From Chondrosia reniformis (Eukaryota; Porifera; Demospongiae; Chondrillida; Chondrillidae), in assembly GCA_947172415.1 (NCBI GenBank), contig OX359195.1, positions 5,555,501 through 5,619,500 of the forward strand: a stretch of DNA of 64,000 nucleotides, read 5' to 3'. Under the pieces are notes generated by a model, which was given only the letters and a program-made list of their open reading frames with translations, searched no databases and had not been told where the DNA came from. The translations under genes were made by a program, and so were the position numbers. Of the stretch, positions 12,901 to 22,019 are shown one piece after another (position 1 is the stretch's first letter; every line of letters starts with the position of its first letter).

Positions 12901-15900
12901 ATTTGGTATTTTCCCTTGGAAGCAAATTGGGGTTTTCCCCACTGAAAGCCAACTCACTCCTGAGGCCTTCAACACTCCCCTCTTCTTAGTATAATCTATC
13001 CTTGGCATCAGCTTACACATTGCAGAGTTACGTGACAAGTCAACATACTCCACCTGAAAAGAGAAAAAAAAGAGGCCACTCTTTACAGGCATACTGTCTT
13101 ACATGTACATATTTGTGTACCGTATTTGTCTGAGTAGAGCCCCGGGCCTCTATGTTATTTTGACCCTGCCTCAATTTGAACCAAGCGTCTATAAAATTAT
13201 TCTTTTGACGTCTGTACTCATCTCCCTAGTCGCTTACTTAGTCTACTTTGCAGTGCACTTAACGGCCTCTCCTTCAACATCGTAGGACTATCGCTTTTGC
13301 ATCGCTTCTGCAGTATAAACTGGCTAGACATTGTGATGGGTTCATACCTCGACCCAGTGTGTCAATTTGAGAGACCCTGCCCTCTATTTGAGACCCTGCC
13401 CTCTATTCGAGACCCTGCCCTCTATTTGAGACCCTGCCCTCTATTTGAGACCTTGCCCTCTATTTGAGACCTTGCCCTCTATTTGAGACCTTGCCCTCTA
13501 TTTGAGACCCTGCCCTCTATTTGAGACCCTGCCCTCTATTTGAGACCCTGCCCTCTATTTGAGACCCTGCCCTCTATTCGAGACCCTACCCTTTATTTGA
13601 GACCCTGCCCTCTATTTGAGACCCTGCCCTCTATTCGAGACCCTGCCCTCTATTTGAGACCCTGCCCTTTATTTGAGACCCTGCCCTCTATTCGAGACCC
13701 TACCCTTTATTTGAGACCCTGCCCTCTATTTGAGACCCTGCCCTCTACTCGAGACCCTACCCTTTATTTGAGACCCTGCCCTCTACTCGAGACCCTGCCC
13801 TCTGCTCGAGACCCTGCCCTCTACTCGAGACCCAGGACTCTATTCGAGACTGGCTTCTATACGGATATATGCAGTATGAGCCCCTGTATGTATACATAAA
13901 GTGGATCCTTGCTCAAAGGGTCAACGGGGTTGGGCCAGGTAAATGTCTGGATATTTTAAACTCAGTGACAGCCATTATTAAAACATGGGTTATGCCTTTA
14001 AATACAGTATTACTGTACATATACAGAGGTTGAGCTACTGGTATACCTAGGTGTCCTGACTAACTGCATAGTTAAAGAAACATTAGTTTTAGTTATGTAC
14101 TCCAACAGGGGTCCAGAAAAGGCAGTCCCCCCTGAAGTGTGATACTTGGGTGACTATCACTTTAATAACACAACTAATGTCTAGTCAATCAGATGATACC
14201 TGTCCTATGTCATCCATGAAGATTCCTCTCTTCAGCCTGATCCAGGAGTTCTGTTTGATCCCTCCAGTGTCCTTCACCACCTTGAGGACATCGGTCATCT
14301 CCTTGATCGGCACCATGATCTGGGACCACTTGCCCAAACGAAGATTGGAGACATCTTCTACAGTCTACAGAAAGAATCCATTCCCAGTAAAGGAAGGAAA
14401 GTGATGAAGTGACTGCAGTGGTCAGTTGGGAGTCATAAGTGAGCAGTGGCAATATCATTTAGATGCAATGAGTAATCTAATACCTTCCTCCATACCACAT
14501 CCATTCTATAGTAAAAGGCCTGTAGTTAACTAGTGAGAGCTTTGGATGAGGATATAAGAATCTACTCTGTATTCTTCTGCTCCATGGGGCCACAAGATAG
14601 TTATGATTAAAAAATAATTCTAAAATCACAAACAATAGGTACGCTAGTGGTACAAGCTCTTCCATACCTGTTTGACATGGGTCTGTTTGAATGCCTCCAC
14701 ATATATATATCCTTTAAGACCTTCTACTGCAATGGCAGACTTAATCTGCAGGGGCTGTACAGTACAGAATAATACAACATACAATGAATCACAGGTCACC
14801 ACACAGTAATACAGACATACATACGTGCTATAAGCTATATACATGTACTTATGTAACTATCTCCACCTATATCCCACTCAAAGACTTTGTTGACACAATC
14901 AGTTACTAGTAACATCACAGAAGTAACAATTCTTACACTGTCAGAATCTTGCTTGGAAAGGAATTTCCTCATTAAGAGCAACACAGTCTCCTTCTCTGCT
15001 CCAGGTTTGCACTTGACAGTCCACAGGTTGGGGTCCCTGAGGAGTGCAACTCAACCTTATGTTATGTGCATACATACCCAAATTTATGAAATTTTGTAAA
15101 GCAAATTTCACTGTAAACAAATTCATTCTAATACATTTAGTGAACAGTACAAATACACTGTACATCAAAGGATTTCTTCTAACTGTGTTGAATATACGTA
15201 TCTTTCAAATGATACATCTTTCAATTTATTGAAATTAAAGAAGATCCTCAGGGTACGTCTGACAAAAGATTAAACCAACTGCACCCTTACATGGAAAGAT
15301 GAGCCATTCAAAAGAGACACATGCATAAGATCAAGACATTCTCTTCCTAATCAGATTATGTGCTAACTTCACTCCAGGTAGCAGGCTCTGCTGCCGGATG
15401 TCTTCTGGCTGCTCCTCGTACTCATCAAACTCTCCTTCAGGAGCCTCAGCATACTTCTCACGATAGTACTTTTCAATGTGATCGTGATCCTGACTGCATA
15501 TGAATACAGTATACATATCATGACATTGTATATATATTCCTATACTCCTACAATATGTATATATGTACATACATATATATGTACTGATAGGGTTTATTTG
15601 TCGCGATCATGATGATATATGAAGTTTATTGAGCAACAGCAACATTAAATCTTTGGAATAGAATGTTTCAACCCATAGGTCTTATTGCTGATGAAGACCT
15701 ACGGGTTGAAACGTTCTATTCCAAAGATTTATTGTTGCTGTTGCTCAATAAACTTCATATATCATATATATGTATGTAGGTACATTCCTAACTATGTACA
15801 TACATGTACTGGCTGCCATTCAATAGGATCTGGGTCTCCCAACCTAGACCAGACTTTGGTCACATAGCTGGTCAGGCGTATTAACTCCAAGTGATTATTT

Positions 15901-17495
15901 TGTCATATGCCTTTGGGCTGAGTTCAATTAACTCCCTTTTCATGTACCCATGCGTATATACATACACATATTGTAAAACACATTGAATAGGACAGGCATA
16001 TTTCTGTTCAATCTCTCCTCAGAGAGTACAGTAGTTTCCTATATATAACACTTACTCCAGGAGGGTATGATGAAGTTGTCTTGCTTTACTGGTATCTTCA
16101 ATCAGGGTCGATCTATCAATACCTGTAAGAGATAGAATTACATATTATGATATATTATCTAATATTGTATATATTATTCATATGCTATCCTAAGATGAAC
16201 ACATATTGTAAAACACATTGAATAGGGCAGCCATGTTTCTGTTCAATCTCTCCTCAGAGAGTACAGTAGTTTCCTATGAAAAAAATGTCAGACCTCCTTA
16301 CAACACCATGTGTAGCAAATGTTTCTTTTTGAGTCTCAAAAATGTCCACTACATTGTCTTTAAATAAGTTTAAATAATCCGGTTGCCTGTCTAATTTTCA
16401 ATGCTACGTATTTCATTATGCCATACATCAACCTTTCAACATGTACCATTCCGTCAGTCTATGTGAAGAATCACTCACTCTTGTCCAGTATATCAGCAGC
16501 CCCATCTTCCCAGTCCTCCTCCTCCTCTTCTCCCTCAGTCTCCTCTACAGGGACAACAACACTTGATCAACAACAACAACAACAACAACAAAAAAGTCAA
16601 ATTAAATGTTACAATTAACCACACAGGACAATTATTATATTTAAAGATAACACAAATCAATCTTTAAACATTCAACCCTCCCATCCCCCCACCACAAACA
16701 ACACCATTCTGATACACCAACCAGCCATATCAATGATGAAATCATTTCTTGGCTTTTTCTTGACAGGAAGATCATCATATTCTTCTTCCTCATCCTCGTC
16801 CTCATCAATTACATCCTGTTGGTCCCTACTAACTTCCTGTTCCTCTTCTTCCTCTTCCTGTTTGTACATAGAGAGAGAGAGAGAGAGAGAGAAACGATAA
16901 AATGAGAATTAAGTAGTTCAGATGGTACTTGTACGTGATTCCTCTGTTTTTGAAATTAGGTACATTTAAATATTACATGTAGCTACAAATTCATTTTCAG
17001 ATAAACACAAAGCTCAGAAAGTAAAACCATAAAAGTATAAACTGTGTCTAATGTGGGAGGTTGTCAGTAAACTAATGTATTATCCGGGAGGTTGTCAGTA
17101 AACTAATGTATTATCCGGGAGGTTGTCAGTAAACCTTTGAAGTGTTGGTAGACATCTTACCTAAGGTCCATTCGGTTTTATACAAAAACTAAGTATGTTG
17201 ATCTCTTAATGCTCTGGTACCCACACCAGCAATATTCTTAAAGGTTTAGCACGTCCAAACTTCACTGTTACTAAACGAACTTCAACGCAAAATGAAATTT
17301 GGTCTATTTGAATTCCTATACATATATAGACAGCTCCTGTGTTCGTGTCCAACGACAAAGCGAAGCTACAGCTGGACTAAGTTTAGCATTTCACAAAGTA
17401 ACGGTAAAAAAAACAAATATTAATAAATTAATGGAGAAGCTTACTTCAGATTCGCTCCCACTGTAAGGAGATTCATCGCTGTCGATGTCAGACAT
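3945..17495 (-). CDS. SUPT5H: Transcription elongation factor SPT5 (DSIF large subunit)
   Basis: SPT5 pairs with SPT4 to form DSIF, which binds RNA polymerase II in the nucleus and controls pausing and elongation. Exons read on the minus strand (high to low): 17495-17445, 16857-16722, 16544-16479, 16122-16056, 15493-15368, 15036-14937, 14754-14668, 14364-14200, 13053-12958, 12452-12288, 11602-11527, 11372-11218, 10273-10118, 9703-9606, 9258-9189, 8906-8835, 8736-8686, 8481-8353, 8284-8104, 7299-7194, 6971-6838, 6524-6388, 6172-5959, 5523-5477, 4684-4589, 4091-3945. They sum to 2928 nt (about 975 aa; human is about 1087). In order they show: start [17 protein letters not shown], acidic region with [14 protein letters not shown] domain ([25 protein letters not shown]), KOW domains ([56 protein letters not shown]), then a Ser/Thr-Pro C-terminal repeat region ([23 protein letters not shown]) and a final KOW ([19 protein letters not shown]). 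All joins keep phase. A piece of about 15 residues expected between 5477 and 4684 was not found. The single gene spans 13.5 kb because its introns hold repeats. Confidence 0.95.
4700..4740. repeat. Short tandem repeat, SPT5 intron
   Basis: A 10-base unit resembling ACTTCACTAC is repeated about four times directly after the acceptor side of the penultimate SPT5 exon. It is a simple expansion; no function is suggested. Confidence 0.7.
4809..4851. repeat. Near-perfect 43-bp palindrome
   Basis: Two arms of about 19 bases, GATTGTCAAACAATATATA and its reverse complement, are separated by CTACG. The neighbouring 4852-4895 bases repeat parts of the arm (AATATATACTACGTA). The palindrome lies in an SPT5 intron and would form a hairpin in the pre-mRNA. 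It is probably a transposon remnant. Confidence 0.8.
5148..5330 (-). mobile_element. Dispersed short repeat (AGTTCCCTATAGGCCTTT family)
   Basis: Read on the minus strand, this copy ends with a version of AGTTCCCTATAGACCTTTAC and includes GATCACTGATGAAGGGTGGA-like sequence. Related copies lie at about 14510-14600 (-), 51465-51625 (+) and 61750-61890 (+). There is no coding capacity, so it is a MITE-like non-autonomous element. It sits in the SPT5 intron where a short exon is expected but not found. Confidence 0.65.
5740..5830. mobile_element. Partial copy of the GAAGACCT/GGTTGAAACG foldback family
   Basis: It carries a version of ACATTTCGACCCGGAGGTCT followed by TCATCAGC. This is the half-element also seen at 7398-7445 and, as complete foldbacks, at 7398-7640, 15600-15772 and 41395-41545. 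It lies in an SPT5 intron. Confidence 0.6.
6681..6795. repeat. Tandem repeat of 52 bp carrying a copied SPT5 splice acceptor
   Basis: About 2.5 copies of a 52-bp unit (starting ACATGTAATAGTACCAACTG on the plus strand) lie in the intron between the exons 6971-6838 and 6524-6388. On the minus strand each unit contains ATATAGGCTCAGTTGGTA, which matches the 3' splice site and first bases of the exon that starts at 7299. The ancestral copy therefore appears to be the sequence at 7283-7335. Confidence 0.8.
7380..7645. mobile_element. Imperfect foldback element in SPT5 intron
   Basis: The left part has CATTTCAATCTGGAGGTCTT and CATCAG. The right part has the inverted equivalent, CTGATGAAGACCTCTGGGTT followed by GAAACGTCC. 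The arms are separated by about 130 bases. It belongs to the same family as 15600-15772. Confidence 0.65.
7757..7776. repeat. (TCA)n microsatellite
   Basis: A run of TCATCA units in an SPT5 intron; a simple repeat only. Confidence 0.7.
8546..8627 (-). tRNA. tRNA-Leu (anticodon AAG)
   Basis: This is an 82-nt minus-strand cloverleaf of type II (long variable arm), as expected for leucine. The acceptor stem is GGTAGGA with TTCTGCC and discriminator A. The D arm is GGCCGAGCGGTC. The anticodon stem is CTGGT/ACCAG with loop TTAAGGC, giving AAG at positions 34-36. The variable arm is TCTCTTCGGAGG-like, and the T arm is GTGGG TTCGAAT CCCAC. A and B boxes are intact. A run of T on the minus strand just after the 3' end is a good RNA polymerase III terminator. 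There is no intron and no encoded CCA. It lies in the SPT5 intron between exons 8736-8686 and 8481-8353, on the same strand as the host gene. Confidence 0.95.
10735..11190. repeat. Minisatellite, ~30-bp unit, SPT5 intron
   Basis: About 14 tandem copies of a unit reading GAGTTCAATTTAAGAGACTC and then TGGCTGCTAAG. The unit length alternates between 30 and 31 by one extra G. The array ends about 28 bases downstream of the exon 11372-11218. No coding frame is implied. Confidence 0.9.
11603..11945. repeat. 45-bp minisatellite containing repeated 3' splice sites
   Basis: About eight copies of a 45-bp unit lie directly upstream (in transcript order) of the SPT5 exon 11602-11527. On the minus strand every unit includes TTAATCTTAG followed by CTTCATGAAGGAGTTAA, the same acceptor and first 17 bases as the real exon. 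In the copies the sequence continues into AACTTCTAA, which puts a stop in the SPT5 frame. The array thus offers a ladder of decoy acceptors. Copies differ by a few substitutions, and one (near 11820-11850) is truncated. Confidence 0.9.
12610..12750 (+). mobile_element. tRNA-derived SINE
   Basis: A tRNA-like head has an A box (TAGCTCAGTGCAGAGCA), an anticodon-like stem CTGGT/ACCAG, a B box (GGTTCATATCC) and CAATTG acceptor halves. A non-tRNA tail follows (CTCCCTCCGTAATGTTTGCC). Related tails occur after AGCAATTGTTTC at about 55470-55540 and in the short copy near 42130-42190. The loop lacks the U33 of a real tRNA, so I call it a SINE rather than a functional tRNA. It lies in an SPT5 intron. 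Confidence 0.65.
13366..13860. repeat. 19-bp minisatellite, pyrimidine-rich on + strand
   Basis: About 26 copies of GACCCTGCCCTCTATTTGA, with T/C variation at a few sites, in the SPT5 intron between exons 14364-14200 and 13053-12958. Because 19 is not divisible by 3 and the unit has no stop in some frames, long repetitive open frames appear across it; they are not genes. The strand asymmetry (C+T on plus, G+A in the SPT5 pre-mRNA) is strong. Confidence 0.92.
14510..14600 (-). mobile_element. Dispersed short repeat (AGTTCCCTATAGGCCTTT family), partial
   Basis: It shares AGTGAGAGCTTTGGATGAGG and flanking sequence with the copy at 5148-5330, in the same orientation. SPT5 intron. Confidence 0.65.
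15600..15772. mobile_element. Foldback element with near-perfect inverted arms
   Basis: The arms read ATATGAAGTTTATTGAGCAA at the left and TTGCTCAATAAACTTCATAT at the right, and extend inward through AACAGCAACA, ATCTTTGGAATAGAA and GTTTCAACCC. Almost no spacer remains, so it can form a hairpin with arms of about 75 bases. It carries no protein. SPT5 intron. Confidence 0.85.
15960..16280. repeat. Two direct copies of an ~80-bp element
   Basis: The copies start at about 15965 and 16200 with CACATATTGTAAAACACATT and end with AGAGTACAGTAGTTTCCTAT. They flank the SPT5 exon 16122-16056. Diverged relatives carrying the same GAATA..GCAGCCAT core and AGAGAGTACT end lie at 56320-56400 and 57000-57095. 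Confidence 0.8.
16565..16592. repeat. (CAA)n microsatellite
   Basis: CAACAACAAC run in an SPT5 intron just upstream, in transcript order, of the exon 16544-16479. A second simple repeat, (GA)n, lies at about 16870-16893. Confidence 0.8.
17043..17135. repeat. 31-bp tandem repeat, three copies, SPT5 first intron
   Basis: The unit is GGGAGGTTGTCAGTAAACTA followed by ATGTATTATCC, repeated nearly without change. Confidence 0.85.
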
Positions 17496-18349
17496 TTTGA
17501 AATGGAACTACATATATAAAATGGCGGTAGTCTATGTCATTTACATTGTACATCTGCTTGTCCCGCTGGGGTATATAAGTTTATTTCATTAGCCAAATCC
17601 CGACACAAAAGAATTCCCAGCTAGAGATAGATACAATAATATAAGGTGACAATAGTTATTTAATAATTCATATGGCTCTAAATGGGCATGTTATCATAAA
17701 GTTCAGGGCATCATGATGGTAGAAGTAGGGAAGCTTAGAAGTAATGTGTGAAGGAAAAGGAGATCTTCGAAACCTTCAGGACTGCAAGCTGACCAGTCCA
17801 AAGCTCTCTTCTTACTCTCTGAAGTACACATCATGCCGAATACATCTTTCTTTTTTCCTTTTTTCCTTTTTCGTTTTATTTTCTTCCTTTTTCGTTTTAC
17901 TTTCCCTTTTTTCTTTTTCATTTTATTTTCCTTTTTTCTTGCTTAATTCCTCTTTACTTGCAATCACAAATGACATTTATGATGCATGTCTGTGTCCTGC
18001 ATCGCTGCCGCAATCTATAGTTAAGGATATGCATGGGGGCAGCCTTTGGATTTTTATAACACTTGTTATGCAATATTTACAAGAGTATACTGAATGCTTA
18101 CGCAGATGTATGCTATTGCGATGAGCTGGAATGTATTATCTTATTATACCAATCTCATTATAAATTATATCGACAATTGGGATTGTTGTATAACCACTGC
18201 ACAATGATTACTTTGTTTGGCAATTTTGACATACATGTACATGGTTTTAAATTAAAATATGTTCAAACAATATAGTTCTTAAATAAGTTCTTCATGGATG
18301 TAAAGAGACCATGCTGTTTCTTCTCCTTTTGAGTTTTACTGGATACTGG
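17496..18349. other. SPT5 5' flank and non-coding spacer
   Basis: The SPT5 start codon is at 17495-17493, so its promoter and 5' UTR should lie just above it. The 17500-17600 stretch contains the Kozak-side sequence TTTCAAAATG (minus strand). A T-rich low-complexity tract (17845-17945) creates a false hydrophobic frame on the plus strand. No gene is recognised. Confidence 0.5.
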
Positions 18350-19110
18350 AATGGTGCTGCAGTACTTCGTTTCGCATCACTTTACTGGTGTAAAGGTGAC
18401 CCCAGGGCACACCACGAGGAGGTAGAAGTACTTCGTGCCCCAAAAGGCCTCCGGTTTCTCAACTCTGTTTGACACTTCCACTACTTGCGTCGTAAGAGAA
18501 GTTGCTCGGGAACGGTCCGGCGTACCTGACCGACCTGTGACCAGTTACTAGTCCTGCACTGCCTCACGCTACGGACAGAACAAGCCCGACCCTGGCGGAC
18601 CACAAACTCCCACCAATGAGAATCATCATGTGCACACAACGCAGCTTGAGAGCACTGTACACAGACTTTAGCTCATTGGGATCGGCCAGTTCGCTTTAGA
18701 GTAGGGACCCATCGATGAACTATAAGAAAGAATTAGAGAATACATAAATAGTGAGCACATGCGCATGTAAAATTAATTGCAATTGCAATACAAATGTCTT
18801 CTAAACCAACCTGATGCGGCAGCCTACAATAGCTCCCTGACCGACTACGTAGTGGCACTGGACCCACGCTCCTCCAGGTACGGGTCGTATAGTGAGAATC
18901 CGCAAGTGCCAATTTAACACACAAGCAGGATTAATAGTGAGATACATCTCCAGGCACTAACCCATAGGTAGAGAGACCACCCCACTATACGAACACCGAT
19001 AACCCTTTGTCGCATGGTACCATGGTCGTGCTCCTACCACGGTTGGCGCATCGATCCACACCAAAGTAGACCTCCAGAGTTGATAGCCCGGAGGCCGACG
19101 ACTGAAAATT
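18350..19110. other. GC-rich island of unknown nature, possible minus-strand exons
   Basis: This stretch is clearly richer in G+C and CpG than its AT-rich surroundings. On the minus strand, protein-like frames end near GT dinucleotides. One at about 19090-18958 includes YQLWRSTLVWIDAPTVVGAR. One at about 18915-18808 includes PVPGGAWVQCHYVVGQGAIV and ends at CATCAG/GTTGGT. One at about 18660-18480 includes SHWWEFVVRQGRACSVRSVR and ends in a stop. I cannot join them in one frame and recognise no family. It may be a decayed gene, an undescribed transposon or a promoter island for the first-exon candidate at 19226. Confidence 0.3.
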
Positions 19111-19225
19111 TTCTCGACTATTTATTAGAAATTGTCGGCGGGAAACTTGGTGAACTTGGCGGAAAATCGTGGAATTGAAATTTTGCTTATTGTTTTCGAG
19201 GTCCTATTCAAGAACAATAGACAAC

Positions 19226-19272
19226 ATGCAGAACATGACCCAGCCTATTCAGCAAGTTGTTATTGTTACTGA
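19226..19272 (+). CDS. Orphan first-exon candidate
   Basis: An ATG begins the peptide MQNMTQPIQQVVIVTE. It is followed at once by a consensus donor, GA|GTAAGC, and is preceded by CpG-containing, promoter-like sequence. I could not find a matching second exon on the plus strand in the next 3 kb. It may be the start of a gene whose remaining exons are short and unrecognised, or a chance frame. Function unknown. Confidence 0.25.
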
Positions 19273-22019
19273 GTAAGCATGCACGGCTATTTAGCTAAGC
19301 AAATCACTGCATGTAGATGCATAATAATATCTCTTTGAACTTTTAATTCATTAGCGTAAATCAATTTTTTAAACACATGCACAACTCTTGCGAGCACATG
19401 AATACTAGTATGTCATTGACTTGCATTTTTTTGATTATAGCATGCACAACACAGGACGTTGAGAATCAATGATACAGATGTAGTTAGCAAGAATCACAGG
19501 TTCCTAAATTATTATATCTTTAAATATAAACAATAAAGAGCATTGAGCAATAATGAATATGTACTTAACTAAATCCTTGTGCCATAAAATTTTGTAGCAA
19601 CCTTCTCATGATCAGTTCTGTATGACGGCAGACTCGCGAGGTATAAATGCACTTCAAAATAATCATTAGTACTTATAAAAGTCATTGGCTTATGATACAT
19701 TGCTCAATCAATTTGTGAATCCAAAATGGCCGTTGCTTCAGAAGGTCAATTGTTACTTATGCCCTGATTCACTAATTGGTAGGTCGTCTTGTTTAGGGAA
19801 TCAGACAAACTTTATATATCTATAGCTTCTTTAAATGATGTTTTAATTTAATATTAGTCATTTCAACAAGTCTAATGTTTGTTTTCCTTTAAGTTACAAT
19901 GTTTTAATTACCATATCATTTACTCGTGTTAGAATGCTTATTTGAACTCGAAGTGCAATTTACATAACTAAAATTTATTTTGCAGCCTTTACTTTACTTG
20001 CTCTATATTAATTCATTACAGAATTGTGATAGAAACCAAATGTTAGTTACCTAGCAACATGTCCAATTTAAGAATAAGAAGGCTGAGTGGTAGGGGATCA
20101 TTACAGTTATTGGCTGGCCCCATTCAGATGGGAAAAGATAGTAAGGAAAGATATTACAAATGTAATCTGGAATCAGCAGTGAATATAACAACTGTAAAGG
20201 TCCTGGACTTATGTTTGTCCATTATGTAAGTTTGTAGATTGATTAAAATGGCAGCCATCAGTTGAAGATGTTGTAAGGTGAATACAAATTTTATTATAAC
20301 GTTTCTTTTTCAGATTGAAATTGTTTCATTTCCTTCTACTTGTCTCACACTCACTCATGAAAAGAAGTGCTTAATTAAGCAAGCTATCAATATTTCAATG
20401 AACTAATTGTTTCAGCAGTAATCATATATGCACAAGCTCTTGCAAGTGCATGAATTGACATGTCAAGCTGCATAACACAGAACATTGAGAATTAAGGATA
20501 CAGATGCATAACTGTTAACAAAAATTCCTTTATCATTAAATTTGTATAGATGTTTTTGGAAAAAGGCTTTGAGTGATTGTACTTTACGCTAGTGTACTTT
20601 GTGCATATTTTTATTATGTGCATCGGTCGCAATTTGCCCCCTTCCTCCTCCCTTGTATGACTGCTTTCATGCAGACTCGTGAGATGTGCTATAACCAATT
20701 GAGTTTCTTTACACTTCCAATAAATCGTACATGTTTATATTGCTCAATCAATTTGTAAGTCCAAAATGGCCGTTGCTACTGAAGCTAATTACCTTGTTTG
20801 AGGAACTTTGGCGTTGTACATGCTCAAAGCTATACTGATTGGTAGGTCATCTTGTTTAGAGAATCAGACAAACTATATAGCCGCTTTAAATGAAGTCTAT
20901 AATCTTTATTTCTTTTAATTAAGTCATAGTGATATGATAAGAAGAATTGTCACGGAAATCAAATGTTTGTTTCCTAGCAACATGTTCAATTAAGAAAGTA
21001 TTGGATCAAGGGAATTTGTATGAAGTCAGCACAGCTGTAAAGTGAGTAAACCAGCTGTAAAGGACCTAATCTACATCTGTTCAATGGTACTACCATATTT
21101 AGCATGTCTACCAGTCCCTAGTAACTAGTAACTCCCAGCTACCATAGGTCAGTTGGGGGAGGTGTGCATACCAGGTTCCCTGTATCTGATAGGTCAGTTT
21201 ACTTGCTATTTGGCCATGAAACTGTACAATCCCTTTGAGTAAGTTTATTGGCTTTGACATTAGATGATCTAGTTGGTAGATTGTAAAACTGTTCAAAACT
21301 TTAATTACTTGTTTCTGTGGCTAGTTACTAACAGACAATCTATTTGTTTTACTCTTCTTGGTATTTGATAGCGGAATACTTCAAATGACATCAATTAAAT
21401 TTGTCCGACTGATATGCCTGATATAGGGTCTTTTCCAGCTCCTAGTAGCTATAGCTATACTCATTTGGGGGAGTTGTTACAGTGCTGGGTTAGTCTAAAT
21501 GTGTTAACTTGTACATCTTGTACCTACCTTTATTTCCAATTTATTTAATACAGAAAAGTCTCCATAACAATTGGGTTCAGTTGCCTGGCAACCATTCAAT
21601 TGGAAGTATAAGCAATCAGTTGTTCATGTGACTTTCCAAAGTCATTATTCATAAAGAAACATACATTAATTTTGTATGTAAAAGTGATGCAATACAATGT
21701 GTGTACTTCATGTGTACGTATGTCCTTTTTATAGGACCTATGTATGTATATACATAACTGTGACTGCAATAAGTAGAGAATTACTTTGTATTAAATTATC
21801 ATTGAGAAGCTTTTCTGTTCAACTGTTTCACTGCAACAGCACATGACAGCAGTTGATGCAATAACATGTTTTGGCAGGATTTCTGTCTGAGCATGCACTA
21901 ATTAATATTGAAATAATACATAATACAAATAATTGTAGTGTTATATATACGTAGTTAGGTTAATATCCAATAACTCCAGCAATATCAGGACCATGGTTGA
22001 TTCCTATTACAGTGATGAA
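19273..22019. repeat. Non-coding spacer with a diverged ~1-kb tandem duplication
   Basis: The segment at about 19380-20010 is repeated at about 20420-20960. Shared landmarks in the same order are GCACAACTCTTGCGAG-like, ACAGGACGTTGAGAATCAA-like, GCTCAATCAATTTGT, CCAAAATGGCCGTTGCT, TTGGTAGGTCGTCTTGTTTA and CCTAGCAACATG. A weaker third trace (GTTGCCTGGCAACCATTCAA) occurs near 21580. Both main copies place an ATG in AAAATGGCCGTTGC, but each frame stops after about 11-15 codons. No gene is supported. Confidence 0.6.

Noticed and set aside
13540-13899. 119-codon repetitive ORF
   Set aside because: It lies entirely within the 19-bp minisatellite in an SPT5 intron and has the frame periodicity of the repeat.
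17744-18124. 126-codon hydrophobic ORF
   Set aside because: Made by a T-rich low-complexity tract; no start context, splice sites or similarity.
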